From: Hymenobacter guriensis
Lineage (GTDB): Bacteria > Bacteroidota > Bacteroidia > Cytophagales > Hymenobacteraceae
DNA: 64,000 bases
Direction of reading: 5' to 3'
Assembly (NCBI RefSeq): GCF_015773195.1
Contig: NZ_JADWYK010000001.1
Location: 372,001-436,000, forward strand
Part shown: in pieces, positions 17,616 to 27,351 of the stretch
Numbering within the stretch: position 1 is the first letter of the stretch
How the letters are laid out: the number at the start of each line of letters is the position of its first letter
The notes under the pieces: model-generated
Seen by the model: the letters and a program-made list of their open reading frames with translations, nothing else
Told to the model about the DNA's origin: nothing
The model's database searches: none
Program-made: the position numbers and the translations under genes

Positions 17616-18659
17616 TTAGAGCCGGTGATAGTAGCGGAGCGAATCGGCAATGTCGGTTAATGTCACGGGCTGGTCGAACACGCCGTGGCCGAGGCCTTTG
17701 AGCAGGGTGCAGTTGATGGTGGTGCCCGCGTTTTTCTTGTCCTGGAGCGCAAATTCGGCAATGGCTTCGGTTTCCAGGGTGATGAACTGCACTTTCTCGA
17801 ACACTGTAAACAGGAAGGTTTCCACCTGATCCAGTTCCTCAGCGGAGAGCAGGCCCCGGTGGTAGCTCAGCCAGGTTTCGCAGATCATGCCGGCTGCTAC
17901 GGCCTCGCCGTGCAGGATTTCGCGGCCCGGCTGCGTGAGCAAGTAGCTTTCCAGGGCGTGACCCACTGTATGCCCGAAGTTGAGCAGCTTGCGCAGCCCG
18001 CTTTCCAGCGGATCCTGGGCGACAATGCGCTGTTTGAGGTCCACCGACTCGCGAATAATAGGCGTCCAATCATCGGTGAAAATGCCCAGGCGGCGGTTGC
18101 GGGCAAACGCCTTGGCATCGGCAATAAGCCAGTGTTTTACCACCTCGGCGTAGCCGGCCTTGAGCTGGCGTGGCTCCAGGGTTAGCAGAAAGCGCGGCTC
18201 GATGCAAACGGCCGTCGGCTCCTGAAACACGCCAATCTGATTTTTGAAGCCCTGAAAATCGACGCCGGTTTTGCCGCCCACGCTGGCATCTACCTGCGCT
18301 AGCAGCGTGGTGGGCACCTGCACAAACCGGATACCGCGCTTGTACAACGCGGCGCAAAAGCCGCCCAGGTCCGTTACCACGCCCCCGCCCAGGTTCACCA
18401 GCACCGCGTGCCGGTCGGTGCGCTCCTCGGTCAGCTGGCTCCACACGGCCTCGCAGGAAGCCAGGGTTTTGTACTCCTCACCCGCCGCAATTTCAATGAT
18501 GTGGTGATTTTCGGGCAGGTAAGGCCGCAGCACGTCGTAGCACCAGCGCCGCGTGTTGGCATCCACCAGCACAAACACGCGGCTCACAGTGGGCCGCACC
18601 AACAGCGTCTGCAGGGCGGGCAGGGCCTCGGGGCCAATGAAAATGGTTTCTTCGTTCAT
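17616..18659 (-). CDS. aroB: 3-dehydroquinate synthase
   Basis: Converts DAHP to 3-dehydroquinate, the second shikimate step, with NAD and a divalent metal. I chose ATG 18659 (MNEETIFIGPEAL) because Bacteroidota homologues begin with a similar short strand; the frame is open to an ATG at 18719, 20 codons upstream. Motifs: GGGVVTDLGGF (NAD site), PTTLLAQVDASVGGKTGVD, a metal ligand in the GYAEVVKHWLI helix, and NFGHTVGHALE and HGEAVAAGM with the metal His residues. 347 residues, normal length. Placed just before aroA. Confidence 0.94.
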   Translation of the reverse strand: MNEETIFIGPEALPALQTLLVRPTVSRVFVLVDANTRRWCYDVLRPYLPENHHIIEIAAGEEYKTLASCEAVWSQLTEERTDRHAVLVNLGGGVVTDLGGFCAALYKRGIRFVQVPTTLLAQVDASVGGKTGVDFQGFKNQIGVFQEPTAVCIEPRFLLTLEPRQLKAGYAEVVKHWLIADAKAFARNRRLGIFTDDWTPIIRESVDLKQRIVAQDPLESGLRKLLNFGHTVGHALESYLLTQPGREILHGEAVAAGMICETWLSYHRGLLSAEELDQVETFLFTVFEKVQFITLETEAIAEFALQDKKNAGTTINCTLLKGLGHGVFDQPVTLTDIADSLRYYHRL

Positions 18660-18719
18660 CAGGATAGCCACCCCGTAGCGGGTGCGCGGTAAAGGTACAT
18701 GCTCCCGCTTCACACCCAA

Positions 18720-19023
18720 GTAGCCGGGAAGGCACTTGCTACAATGGCTACCGGGCTCTTATCCGATGAAAGTTCTCTGAAGAGCAACTGCACATAGTAT
18801 GTTTTTCCAAAGTTGCTCCTAACCTGGTCAGCCCAGCAAGATGCTGGCCCCGCATACTATATGCAGTATGCTTCCACTAAATGCCGGCAAGCGCTGCTCC
18901 GAACCAACTTCATCAATGAATAGCCTCCTGGAGCCGAGACGGCAAAGCGTGGAAGAGGTTTACCGGTTATCTTTGCTGCACCTTTGCATGGTCCACCCGA
19001 CTTCGCTTAAAACGCCTGCCTGC
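18720..19023. other. Intergenic region between aroB and proline dehydrogenase with two small inverted repeats
   Basis: About 300 nt between divergent genes. GAGCAACT (18782-18789) pairs with AGTTGCTC (18811-18818), and GCATACT (18852-18858) pairs with AGTATGC (18865-18871). A -7 box lies at 18968. The plus-strand frame of the proline dehydrogenase gene stays open back to 18841, but the translation there has no family similarity, so I treat it as non-coding. Confidence 0.5.
18968..18975 (+). promoter_or_regulatory. Candidate -7 box (TATCTTTG) for proline dehydrogenase
   Basis: Exact TAnnTTTG match, giving a leader of about 45 nt before ATG 19024. No clear -33 element. Confidence 0.5.
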
Positions 19024-20220
19024 ATGCCCCCCACCCAAGCTCCCCCCATTTCGTTCGAAGATACGGCCGTGGCCTTTGCCTCCAAATCGGATGGCGACCT
19101 GCGCAAGATGTATGCGCTGTTTGCGGCCATGAACAATAATGTGCTGGTGAAAACGGGCGGCGGCCTGATGAAAACGGCGCTGAAATGGAGTTTGCCGGGC
19201 TCCAAATTTCTGATCAAGCACTCCATCTTTGAGCAGTTCTGCGGGGGCGAAACTATTCACGAGTGTATGCCCGTCATTCAGGAGTTGGGCCGCTATCATA
19301 TTGGAACTATCCTCGACTACTCGGTGGAAGGGGAAGGCGACGAAAAAAGCTTTGACCGTACCCGCGACGAAATTCTGGCCACTATCGAGCTGGCCCACCG
19401 CTCCTCGCACATTCCCTTTTCGGTCTTCAAAGTCACGGGCGTAGCCGACAGCAGCATTCTGGAAAAGGTGCAGGCCGGTCAGGCCCTATCGGCCGACGAG
19501 CAGGCCCGCTACAGCCGCGCTCAGGCCCGCGTAGACGCTATCTGCGCCCAGGCCCACCGCTATGGGGTGCGGGTATTCGTGGATGCGGAGGAAAGCTGGT
19601 TTCAGGAAACCATCGACCAGCTTACCTACGGCATGATGGCCCGCTACAATAAAGAGTCGGCCATTGTCTGGAACACCTATCAGCTTTACCGCCACGACCG
19701 GCTCGACGCCATCAAGCGAGCCTACGCTACGGCTCTGCGGGAAGGCTATTTCCTGGGGGGCAAGCTGGTGCGCGGGGCTTACATGGAGAAGGAAGCGCGC
19801 GTAGCTGCCCAGCGCGGCTATACTAACCCCATCAACCCCACCAAAAACGCCACCGACGACCTGTATGATGAGGCCCTGCGTTACTGTGTGGAGCACGCCG
19901 ACCGCATCAGCATCTGCGCCGGCACTCATAACGAGGCCAGCTCCCTGCTGCTCACCCAGCTTATGCAGCAAAACAACCTACAGTCCGATGACCAGCGCGT
20001 GTGGTTTGCGCAGCTCTATGGTATGAGCGACAACCTCACTTACAACCTGGCCAACGCCGGCTACAACACGGCCAAGTATGTTCCTTACGGTCCAGTAGAA
20101 GCCGTGATGCCCTACCTCCTGCGCCGCGCCGATGAGAATACCGCCATTTCCGGCCAGAGCAGCCGTGAGTTTCTGCTGATTCAGAAAGAAATGGCGCGCC
20201 GAAAGCGGCCGCAGGCGTAG
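19024..20220 (+). CDS. Proline dehydrogenase (monofunctional)
   Basis: 398 residues from ATG 19024. FAD-dependent enzyme that oxidises proline to P5C, feeding electrons to quinone. Motifs include LVRGAYMEKEAR with the substrate-binding Arg and Tyr/Glu, TNPINPTKNATDDLYDEAL, the CAGTHNEAS strand, and the C-terminal YGPVEAVMPYLLRRADEN, where the two adjacent Arg residues bind the proline carboxylate. There is no P5C dehydrogenase domain, so this is not a PutA fusion; that step must be encoded elsewhere. Confidence 0.95.
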   Translation: MPPTQAPPISFEDTAVAFASKSDGDLRKMYALFAAMNNNVLVKTGGGLMKTALKWSLPGSKFLIKHSIFEQFCGGETIHECMPVIQELGRYHIGTILDYSVEGEGDEKSFDRTRDEILATIELAHRSSHIPFSVFKVTGVADSSILEKVQAGQALSADEQARYSRAQARVDAICAQAHRYGVRVFVDAEESWFQETIDQLTYGMMARYNKESAIVWNTYQLYRHDRLDAIKRAYATALREGYFLGGKLVRGAYMEKEARVAAQRGYTNPINPTKNATDDLYDEALRYCVEHADRISICAGTHNEASSLLLTQLMQQNNLQSDDQRVWFAQLYGMSDNLTYNLANAGYNTAKYVPYGPVEAVMPYLLRRADENTAISGQSSREFLLIQKEMARRKRPQA

Positions 20221-20347
20221 CGTGCTGAAGCTGCCTGCATTCCAGCACTGAATTTGCCGCTGCGGCAGCTAATAGCTGCTACAGTGGCTTTTTTTTGTAC
20301 TTTCCGCATCCCATTCCCCTTACATTGTTTCTTTTCCCCCTTTTTGT

Positions 20348-20716
20348 ATGAACGGCCGAGTACGCAGACACTTAATCAAGTTTGCCCGCACCCAGGTAGG
20401 TACCACCAGCTATTTGAACTTAGTGCAGGAGGCCGAGCTAGGATTCAATCTGGAGATTTCCCACGAAAAGTCGCGCCTGAACGAGATTCTGGCCGAAATT
20501 TCCGAAACCGAATTTGCGGCGGACCGGCCCCTGCTTAGCTGCCTGGTAAAGGTAAAAGGCTCGAAAGGCCAGGGCGACCAGTTCTTTAAGCTCTGTGAGC
20601 GGCTGGGCCTGGGCGAATGGCGCACCCTGAAACAGGATGAGGCTTTCCTAACCAACCTGCGCCGGCAATGCCGCGAATTCTGGCAGGATGAGGCTAATTA
20701 TCAGCAATTCGCCTAA
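20348..20716 (+). CDS. Small protein of unknown function with a winged-helix-like pattern
   Basis: 122 residues, soluble, rich in charged amino acids. The segment from about 17 to 85 follows a pattern I have seen in small restriction/phage-associated domains: a short TTSYLNLVQEAELGF helix pair, ILAEISETEFAADRPLLSCLV, then a glycine-containing turn and FFKLCERLGLG. The DRPLLS core is the most recognisable part. The C-terminal helix is W/R-rich (RRQCREFWQDEANYQQF). I do not assign a function. No toxin, nuclease or methylase is adjacent. Confidence 0.6.
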   Translation: MNGRVRRHLIKFARTQVGTTSYLNLVQEAELGFNLEISHEKSRLNEILAEISETEFAADRPLLSCLVKVKGSKGQGDQFFKLCERLGLGEWRTLKQDEAFLTNLRRQCREFWQDEANYQQFA

Positions 20717-20889
20717 AAATATTTGCAATATCTAATATAACCATTCTAATAGAATTTAGGCATTTACTCACTTCATTTGTAACCTCCCGTTGAGGTAGGC
20801 CGTTAAGCTACTCGAATCCCACGTTGAGATTCGCCGGTGTTCAGGCACTGGTTCTCATCCCATTCAAGTACTCTTAACTCCCACTTCCC

Positions 20890-21702
20890 ATGAATACCAA
20901 CGAATCGAACAACCCCCAAAATACTGGTACTGGTTCAGGCTCTAACTACGGCACCGGCTCGGCTGGTACGGGCTATGGTACCGGTGCTAATACAACTTCG
21001 AGCGGCAACCTGGGCAACTCCAGCACGGGCTCAGGTTCTATTGGCGGCGACGACTACAGCGCAACGGCTAAAGGTGCCGCAGTTGCTGGCACTGCCGGTG
21101 CAGTGGTAGGCCGTGGCATTGATGCCGTACAGAATGCTACCGATGAAGCAGCTCACGCTGTAACTGGCCAGCCTTACCAGAACACTTCGGGCCCTCGTGT
21201 GCTGACGTCTACTTTCCGCGACCGTGAAAGCGCAGAACGTGCCTATAGCTCCCTCTCTTCGCGTGGCTATTCCAAGGACGATGTGAACCTGCTCATGTCG
21301 GACGATACCCGCAAGACGCACTTCGGCGACCATACGCCTGATACCGACCTTGGTGATAAAGCCATGGAAGGCGCTGGTGTAGGCTCCGCCATTGGTGGTA
21401 CTGCTGGCGCCGTAATTGGTGCTATTGCTGCCATCGGTACGTCGGTTGCTCTCCCAGGCCTGGGCCTGATCATTGCTGGTCCTATTGCTGCTGCGCTGGC
21501 TGGTGCCGGTGCTGGTGGCCTGACGGGTGGCCTCGTAGGCGCTTTGGTAGGCTCGGGCATTCCTGAGGACCGTGCCGCTGAGTATGAAAGCGACATCAAG
21601 AATGGCGGTATCGTAATGGGTGTTAAACCTCGTAACGAGGAAGATGCCCGCTACTTCGAAAGCGAGTTCCGCCGCCACAACGGTGACCGTATCTATAGCT
21701 AA
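20890..21702 (+). CDS. General stress protein-like, glycine-rich
   Basis: 270 residues. About 55 residues of Gly/Ser/Thr/Asn low complexity open the protein. A YflT/GSP17M-like module follows at about 99-140 (VLTSTFRDRESAERAYSSLSSRGYSKDDVNLLMSDDT split over two strands and a helix). A long Gly/Ala-rich hydrophobic region (about 160-220) of the glycine-zipper type looks membrane-associated. The end repeats the small-domain logic (IVMGVKPRNEEDARYFESEF). Such proteins are abundant in stressed Bacteroidota, but a molecular role is unproven. Monocistronic, with a strong terminator. Confidence 0.7.
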   Translation: MNTNESNNPQNTGTGSGSNYGTGSAGTGYGTGANTTSSGNLGNSSTGSGSIGGDDYSATAKGAAVAGTAGAVVGRGIDAVQNATDEAAHAVTGQPYQNTSGPRVLTSTFRDRESAERAYSSLSSRGYSKDDVNLLMSDDTRKTHFGDHTPDTDLGDKAMEGAGVGSAIGGTAGAVIGAIAAIGTSVALPGLGLIIAGPIAAALAGAGAGGLTGGLVGALVGSGIPEDRAAEYESDIKNGGIVMGVKPRNEEDARYFESEFRRHNGDRIYS

Positions 21703-21722
21703 GCTATAGATTGGTATCTTAC

Positions 21723-21763
21723 AGAACCGCCCCTCTCCTCTCTGGAGAGGGGCGGTTCTTTTT
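21723..21763 (+). terminator. Rho-independent terminator
   Basis: Perfect 16-bp stem (21723-21738 with 21744-21759), 5-nt loop, followed by TTTTT; 20 nt after the stress-protein stop. Confidence 0.93.
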
Positions 21764-21917
21764 GTTGGTCAAATGAAGGGTGCCTGCAGCCTGATTCTTT
21801 AACGTGCCCTACAGCAAGCAGCCGGGCACTTAAAGAAGCAAAAAGCACGTTCTCCTGTTAACCAAATCAGATAGCACTAACCTTTCGTTTGGGCAGCCTT
21901 TTGCATACGCTTTTGCG

Positions 21918-21925
21918 TATATTTG
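21918..21925 (+). promoter_or_regulatory. Candidate -7 box (TATATTTG) for the Prc-type protease
   Basis: Exact TAnnTTTG match, 26 nt before ATG 21952. TTG triplets exist upstream but at spacings (14 and 26 nt) outside the usual 17-23. Confidence 0.45.
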
Positions 21926-21951
21926 TTTAGGACTCTTTACCCCTCGGATTC

Positions 21952-24069
21952 ATGTCATCATTCCGATTAAAAATAGGTTTGTACGCCTTTTTGGTTTCAG
22001 CTGTGTTCGTGCTGGCTTCCTATAAATTGTACAATAGAAGGAACAATACGCCAGTTCCCCAGAAGGATGAGCTATTGATCAAGGCTATGCTGCAGGGCCT
22101 TACCCAGGCTCACTACCAGCCCGAGAAAATAGACGATAATTTCTCGAAGCGGGTATTTGACTTGGCGCTGAAGCGGGTAGACTACAATAAAATGTTTCTG
22201 CTGCAAACCGATGTGGCCCGTCTGCGCAAGTACCAGACTTCTATCGACGATCAGGTGCGGGCGGGAACCCACGAGTTTCTGGATGTAACCAGCCAGCTCA
22301 TCGAGCAGCGCACCAGGGAAGCGCAGACGCTTTACCGCGACATTCTATCGAAGCCGTTTGACTTTACGGTGGAGGAATCGGTGGAAACGGACTCCGATAA
22401 GCTCACCTTCCCCGTCGATAAAGCGGCGCAGCGTGAGCAATGGCGCAAGTACCTCAAGTACGAAACGATGCTGCGCATGTCGGAGATGATGGATGCGCAA
22501 ACCAAAAAGGACCCTAAAGCCACTACCCCGGAACCCGTACGCACACCGGCCGAAATGGAGGCTGAAGCCCGCAAGCGGGTACTGAAAAACTACGACGATA
22601 AGTTCAGTGACATTCTGCAGACGGATGCCAACGACCGGTTTGCGCTGTACGCCAATGCCATTGCCAACACCTACGACCCGCATACGGAATATTTTGCCCC
22701 GCGCGATAAGGCCGATTTTGACCTGAGCATGACGGGCCGCTTCGAAGGCATCGGGGCTACCTTGAAAGAACAGGAAGGCCAGATCAGAGTTGATGACATC
22801 CTGCCGGGCTCGGCGTCTTACCGCCAGGGCGAGCTGAAGAAGGGCGACGTAATTATGCGCGTGGCCCAGGGCGCTGCCGAGCCGGTTTCGGTGGAAGGCT
22901 GGCGCTTGGATAAAGCTATTTCCCTGATTCGAGGCAAGAAAGGCTCGGAAGTACGCCTGACGGTGAAAAAGCCGGACGCCAGCATCAAAGTCATTCCGAT
23001 TATCCGCGACGTGGTAATATTGGAAGAAACCTACGCACAGTCGGCCGTTATCAACGATAATGGCAAGAAGATCGGCTACCTGCGCCTGCCTATCTTCTAC
23101 GCTGACTTCAACGACGACGGGGGCCGCAGCAGCGCCGCCGATGTGCGCAAGGAGCTGGAAAAGCTGAAGAAGGAAAATGTGGACGGAGTAATCTTTGACC
23201 TTCGCTACAATGGCGGCGGTTCCTTGCCGGATGCCGTGGATATGACCGGCCTGTTCATCGACAGCGGCCCGGTGGTGCAGGTAAAAGGTAGCCAGGGCTC
23301 CGCCACCGTGCTCAACGACCGTGACCCACGCGTGCAATACAGCGGTCCGTTGGTGGTGCTGGTAAACAAGCATAGCGCTTCGGCCTCGGAAATCCTGGCT
23401 GCTGCTATTCAGGATTACAAGCGCGGTGTGATTATGGGCTCGGCCAGCACCTATGGCAAAGGTACCGTGCAGCGGATAGTAGATCTGGATGACGTGCTAA
23501 GCGAATTCGGCAGCCTCAAGCCTTTCGGCTCCCTGAAGCTCACAATGCAGAAGTTCTACCGCATCAACGGCGGTTCCACGCAGTTTAAAGGCGTAGTACC
23601 CGACATTATTCTACCCGATGCGCTTAGCTACCTCGACCAGGGCGAGAAAGAGCAGGAGTACGCACTGAAGTGGGACGAAATCGGCCCGGCGCGCTACAAG
23701 ACATGGGCAGCATCCTCAGTACCACTCGATAAGCTGAAAGCTCAAAGCCAGGCCCGTATTGCGGCCAGCCCATCATACAAGCTGGTTTCTGAAATGGTAC
23801 AGCGCATGCGGAAGCGGAAAGACGACACCAACCTGTCGCTGAAGCTCTCCACCTTCCGCCTGGAGCAGGAAAAAGCCAAGGCCGAGTCGGACCGTTACGA
23901 GGCCATGAAAAAGGCCGCACCGGTGCTGGCCATTGCCCCGCTGGCTACCGACGTACAGGCCCTGGGCTCCGACTCCGTGAAGGTAAACCGCGCTGCCCGC
24001 TTCACGAAAGTCTTGAAAACGGATATTGACCTGCGGGAGGCGGTAGCCGTGATGAAAGACCAGTTGTAA
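21952..24069 (+). CDS. C-terminal processing peptidase (Prc/Tsp, S41 family), copy 1
   Basis: 705 residues. An N-terminal membrane anchor (about 8-24) puts the rest in the periplasm. A Tsp-type N-terminal helical domain (about 35-230) precedes a PDZ domain (about 245-340; GIGATLKEQEGQIRVDDILPG is split across it) and the S41 protease core. The Ser-Lys dyad is intact: Ser477 in the SASASEI motif and Lys503 in STYGKGTVQ, with Asp488 at the position of E. coli Prc Asp441. The C-terminal DUF3340-like domain follows. A full-length paralogue lies at 47346-49484. The gene stands alone with its own promoter box and terminator. Confidence 0.95.
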   Translation: MSSFRLKIGLYAFLVSAVFVLASYKLYNRRNNTPVPQKDELLIKAMLQGLTQAHYQPEKIDDNFSKRVFDLALKRVDYNKMFLLQTDVARLRKYQTSIDDQVRAGTHEFLDVTSQLIEQRTREAQTLYRDILSKPFDFTVEESVETDSDKLTFPVDKAAQREQWRKYLKYETMLRMSEMMDAQTKKDPKATTPEPVRTPAEMEAEARKRVLKNYDDKFSDILQTDANDRFALYANAIANTYDPHTEYFAPRDKADFDLSMTGRFEGIGATLKEQEGQIRVDDILPGSASYRQGELKKGDVIMRVAQGAAEPVSVEGWRLDKAISLIRGKKGSEVRLTVKKPDASIKVIPIIRDVVILEETYAQSAVINDNGKKIGYLRLPIFYADFNDDGGRSSAADVRKELEKLKKENVDGVIFDLRYNGGGSLPDAVDMTGLFIDSGPVVQVKGSQGSATVLNDRDPRVQYSGPLVVLVNKHSASASEILAAAIQDYKRGVIMGSASTYGKGTVQRIVDLDDVLSEFGSLKPFGSLKLTMQKFYRINGGSTQFKGVVPDIILPDALSYLDQGEKEQEYALKWDEIGPARYKTWAASSVPLDKLKAQSQARIAASPSYKLVSEMVQRMRKRKDDTNLSLKLSTFRLEQEKAKAESDRYEAMKKAAPVLAIAPLATDVQALGSDSVKVNRAARFTKVLKTDIDLREAVAVMKDQL

Positions 24070-24091
24070 GCTTCTTTCGCCCTATAAGTTT

Positions 24092-24123
24092 AAGCCCTCG
24101 GCCCACTCAGGCTGAGGGCTTTT
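24092..24123 (+). terminator. Rho-independent terminator
   Basis: AAGCCCTC / GAGGGCTT stem with an inner GGCC/GGCT extension and a TTTT tail, about 20 nt after the Prc stop. Confidence 0.85.
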
Positions 24124-24296
24124 CGTTGAAATACGGCCCTGCTTTTTCGTTAGTAAACAACCCAACCAATAGAAAGACATCCGCCACCCACACCTTTGAT
24201 ATAACAACCTGAAATACAGGCATATATTTTTAGTATTTCTTGCGAATATTTTTAGCAAACAAGCAACTGTTTTTTATCTTGCGCTGTTTACTTAGC

Positions 24297-25340
24297 ATGA
24301 CAGAGAACATGGAAAACAACATCATTCCGCTGGTTCTGACGGATGAGCAGAAACAAGCCGAGGAAACCTGGCGCAAATCCATTCCGGCCCAGGTTTTCCT
24401 TAATTACTTCTTCGCAATCAACTACCACATCCAAGAGGGCGACGACGCGCTGGGTGGGTTGCAGCACCTCCCCTTCTTCCGGGCCCACCAGGCTGAGCTG
24501 ACGGAACCTGATCTGCAGGCGGTAACCCGCTTGCTGCACGCTTCGTGGAGCACGGAATACGCCTTGAGGGCTACGGCTGAGCTGGGCGACGAGGATTACC
24601 TGCGCAATGCCCTGCACTGGACGTTTCCGCAGGCTTACCACGCCATCATGGCTGGATTGCAGGCCTTCCTGTACACGGCTGGGGTGCGTAGCAACAACCC
24701 TTCGCTGATCCGGCGAGAAGTGGGCCGCCTGGTGGTGCGTAATGCCTACCCACGCCCAATTTCGTTTTACGCGGCCGGTGCCTACGGTGACTTCAGCATT
24801 CATCGGCTACCGCTGGCGGGCTACAAGCCAGGCCTGCACATTGCCGGCAAGGAAATCGAAGCCCAGGCTCAGATTGGCCAGTTCCTGCGCACCACGCGCA
24901 AGCTGAAAGCCCAGCAAACGCGCCAGCAGGTGCAAGCCAACGCCAACACCGCCATTCGCAGCCAGAAAACCGGCAAGCCCCTGGATAAGTGGACGGCCAC
25001 ACACTGGCAGCAGATTACCTGGCGCCTGGGTTACACCACCATCTTCGATCTGCTGGGCCGCCTGCGCATTTCGCAGACCAGCCGCGAGATTGAACGCTAC
25101 GTGGAAGCAGAAATTGACTTCAAGCTTTTCCACCAGTCGCTGCTCAACATCGTGAGCTACCTCAATGGGCTGCACGAAAGCTACGTGGCCAAGGCTATGG
25201 GCCTGGAACGGTATGAGCAGCTGGTGGCCGAACTACCTAAGCACCTGCAGCATACATTCGTGGAAAACCGCCTGCGCAACCAGGTGCGGCCGCTGCTCAC
25301 CGATACATTGCCCGAAGCGCAAATGGGTATTGCAGCTTAA
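24297..25340 (+). CDS. Conserved-looking protein of unknown function
   Basis: 347 residues from ATG 24297 (MTENMENNIIPLVLTDEQ); codon 5 is a second possible start. Cytoplasmic, helix-rich, no signal peptide or membrane helix. Visible features are an aromatic block FPQAYHAIMAGLQAFLYTAG (about 107-126), a short Tyr/Phe-rich stretch around 150-165, and a Gln/Arg-rich helix at about 205-225 (KLKAQQTRQQVQANAN). No family recognised. It lies between the Prc and lysS genes with terminators on both sides, so context gives no functional link. Confidence 0.7.
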   Translation: MTENMENNIIPLVLTDEQKQAEETWRKSIPAQVFLNYFFAINYHIQEGDDALGGLQHLPFFRAHQAELTEPDLQAVTRLLHASWSTEYALRATAELGDEDYLRNALHWTFPQAYHAIMAGLQAFLYTAGVRSNNPSLIRREVGRLVVRNAYPRPISFYAAGAYGDFSIHRLPLAGYKPGLHIAGKEIEAQAQIGQFLRTTRKLKAQQTRQQVQANANTAIRSQKTGKPLDKWTATHWQQITWRLGYTTIFDLLGRLRISQTSREIERYVEAEIDFKLFHQSLLNIVSYLNGLHESYVAKAMGLERYEQLVAELPKHLQHTFVENRLRNQVRPLLTDTLPEAQMGIAA

Positions 25341-25373
25341 CGACTGCTATGGTTCCCTTACTTCATATAGACC

Positions 25374-25404
25374 AAAACGCTGCTCCGCTGGGGCAGCGTT
25401 TTTT
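25374..25404 (+). terminator. Rho-independent terminator
   Basis: AAAACGCTGC (25374-25383) pairs with GCAGCGTTTT (25393-25402), with further Ts, 33 nt after the upstream stop. Confidence 0.88.
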
Positions 25405-25488
25405 GCTTGTGCGTTATTTACCAATCCCACTTGGAACTACTGTTTAGGGTGCTTGCTGAAATACATATGGCGCGTGGCTGCCAGTGTG

Positions 25489-25496
25489 TACCTTTG
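25489..25496 (+). promoter_or_regulatory. Candidate -7 box (TACCTTTG) for lysS
   Basis: Exact TAnnTTTG match, 27 nt before ATG 25524. It also argues against the open-frame extension upstream of that ATG. Confidence 0.55.
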
Positions 25497-25523
25497 CAGG
25501 CTTATTCAACGACCTACCTTCTC

Positions 25524-27086
25524 ATGCACCACCTCAGCGAACAGGAAATTATTCGCCGCAACAAGCTCGACGAGTTGCAGAAGCTCGGCATCGAGCCCTA
25601 CCCGTCGGAGCTGTTCGACGTGAACTTCTACGCCCAGGAAATCCAGGATAACTACCACCCGGAGCTCAACAACTTCCAGGAAGTAAGCCTGGCCGGCCGT
25701 CTGATGTCGGTGCGGGTGATGGGTAAGGCTTCGTTTGCGGAGCTAATGGACGCCTCGGGCCGCATTCAGCTTTACATCAACCGCGACGAAATCTGCCCCG
25801 GCGAAGACAAGACGCTCTATAACGTGGTCTTCAAGAAGCTCGTGGATCTGGGTGACTTCGTGGGCGTGAAAGGCCACGTGTTCAAGACGCAGGTGGGCGA
25901 GACGTCCATTCACGTTACCGAGTTCAAGCTATTGAGCAAGAGCCTGCGGCCGCTGCCCGTGGTGAAAACGCGGCGGGACGAGGAAACGGGCGAAGAAGTG
26001 GTGTACGACGGCCTAACTGACCCGGAAATGCGCTACCGCCAGCGGTACGTGGACCTGGTGGTGAACCCGCACGTGCGCGACGCCTTTGTGAAGCGTACCC
26101 AGTTGGTGCAGGCTATGCGCAACTACCTCAACGACAAGGGTTATCTGGAGGTGGAAACACCCATTTTGCAGCCCTTGTATGGGGGCGCCGCCGCCCGCCC
26201 CTTCAAAACGCACCACAATACGCTGGACATGACGCTGTACCTGCGCATTGCCAACGAGCTGTACCTGAAGCGCCTTATCGTAGGCGGCTTCGACGGGGTG
26301 TACGAGTTCAGCAAGGACTTCCGCAACGAGGGCATGAGCCGGTTTCACAACCCCGAGTTCACCCAGATGGAGCTGTACGTAGCCTACAAGGACTACTACT
26401 GGATGATGGATCTGGTGGAGGAAATGGTGGAGCGCGTGGCCCTGGCTCTGCACGGCAAAACCGAGGTGCAGGTCGGCCAGAACCTCATCAACTTCCAGCG
26501 CCCCTGGAAGCGCTTCACAATGGCCGAGGCCATTGAGCACTTCACTGGCCTGAACATCGACGGCAAAAGCGAGGAAGAACTACGCGTGGCGGCAAAAGAC
26601 CTGAAAGTCGGGCTCGACCCCAGCATGGGCAAGGCCAAGATTATCGACGAAATCTTTGGGGAGCATGTGGAGCCCAAGCTGATTCAGCCCACGTTCATCA
26701 CCGACTACCCGGTGGAAATGTCGCCGCTGGCCAAGAAGCACCGCTCAAAGCCGGGCCTGGTGGAGCGGTTCGAGGCCATCTGCAACGGCAAGGAAATCTG
26801 CAACGCCTTTTCCGAGCTGAATGACCCCATCGACCAGCGTCAGCGCTTCGAAGACCAACTGGAGCTGGGCAAGCGCGGCGACACCGAAGCCATGGTGCTC
26901 GACGAGGACTTCCTGCGGGCCCTGGAGTACGGCATGCCGCCCACGGCAGGCCTGGGCATCGGCATCGACCGGCTGAGCATGATCATGACCAACTCCAACT
27001 CCATCCAGGACGTGCTGTTTTTCCCGCAGATGAAACCGGAATTTACCAAGTCGGAAAACGCGCCTAAATCGGAAGAGCCTGCATAG
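25524..27086 (+). CDS. lysS: Lysine-tRNA ligase (class II)
   Basis: 520 residues from ATG 25524 ([19 protein letters not shown]), which is the normal class II LysRS beginning. An OB-fold anticodon-binding domain (about 50-170) precedes the catalytic core. Class II motif 1 lies around [19 protein letters not shown], motif 2 in [19 protein letters not shown], and motif 3 in [14 protein letters not shown]. Between motifs 2 and 3 there is an insert of modest length (about 340-390; ...[17 protein letters not shown]...), as in other Bacteroidota. Single-gene unit. Confidence 0.97.
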   Translation: MHHLSEQEIIRRNKLDELQKLGIEPYPSELFDVNFYAQEIQDNYHPELNNFQEVSLAGRLMSVRVMGKASFAELMDASGRIQLYINRDEICPGEDKTLYNVVFKKLVDLGDFVGVKGHVFKTQVGETSIHVTEFKLLSKSLRPLPVVKTRRDEETGEEVVYDGLTDPEMRYRQRYVDLVVNPHVRDAFVKRTQLVQAMRNYLNDKGYLEVETPILQPLYGGAAARPFKTHHNTLDMTLYLRIANELYLKRLIVGGFDGVYEFSKDFRNEGMSRFHNPEFTQMELYVAYKDYYWMMDLVEEMVERVALALHGKTEVQVGQNLINFQRPWKRFTMAEAIEHFTGLNIDGKSEEELRVAAKDLKVGLDPSMGKAKIIDEIFGEHVEPKLIQPTFITDYPVEMSPLAKKHRSKPGLVERFEAICNGKEICNAFSELNDPIDQRQRFEDQLELGKRGDTEAMVLDEDFLRALEYGMPPTAGLGIGIDRLSMIMTNSNSIQDVLFFPQMKPEFTKSENAPKSEEPA

Positions 27087-27104
27087 GTTATCAAGCCGAA
27101 AATC

Positions 27105-27141
27105 AAAAAGCCTCCTGCGTTAATCGCAGGAGGCTTTTTTT
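27105..27141 (+). terminator. Rho-independent terminator of lysS
   Basis: 15-bp perfect stem AAAAAGCCTCCTGCG / CGCAGGAGGCTTTTT with a 5-nt loop and extra Ts. The following 27142-27351 stretch holds nothing that I can identify. Confidence 0.93.
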
Positions 27142-27351
27142 TATCAAGCTACTTACCCTTCCAATTGCTTATCCAACCAAAGAAATGTGCGATGGACAAG
27201 TCTGATTTTGCTAGGGGGCTATTAAACCAATCCCGCTAGAAACTCCTACTGTCGGCAATTTTGCTTTAGCCTTTCAGCAATTTTCTTTCAAGCTCTTGAT
27301 GATGATTTTAACGGGGCAGTTCGAAAGAGGTTACCAGAAGCCCGAATTTTA

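Noticed and set aside
22345-23373. Minus-strand frame opposite the first Prc gene
   Set aside because: Opposes a complete, conserved protease; no recognisable features.
27142-27351. Small RNA or riboswitch after lysS
   Set aside because: The stretch is AT-rich but shows no conserved riboswitch core or clear terminator-ended structure.
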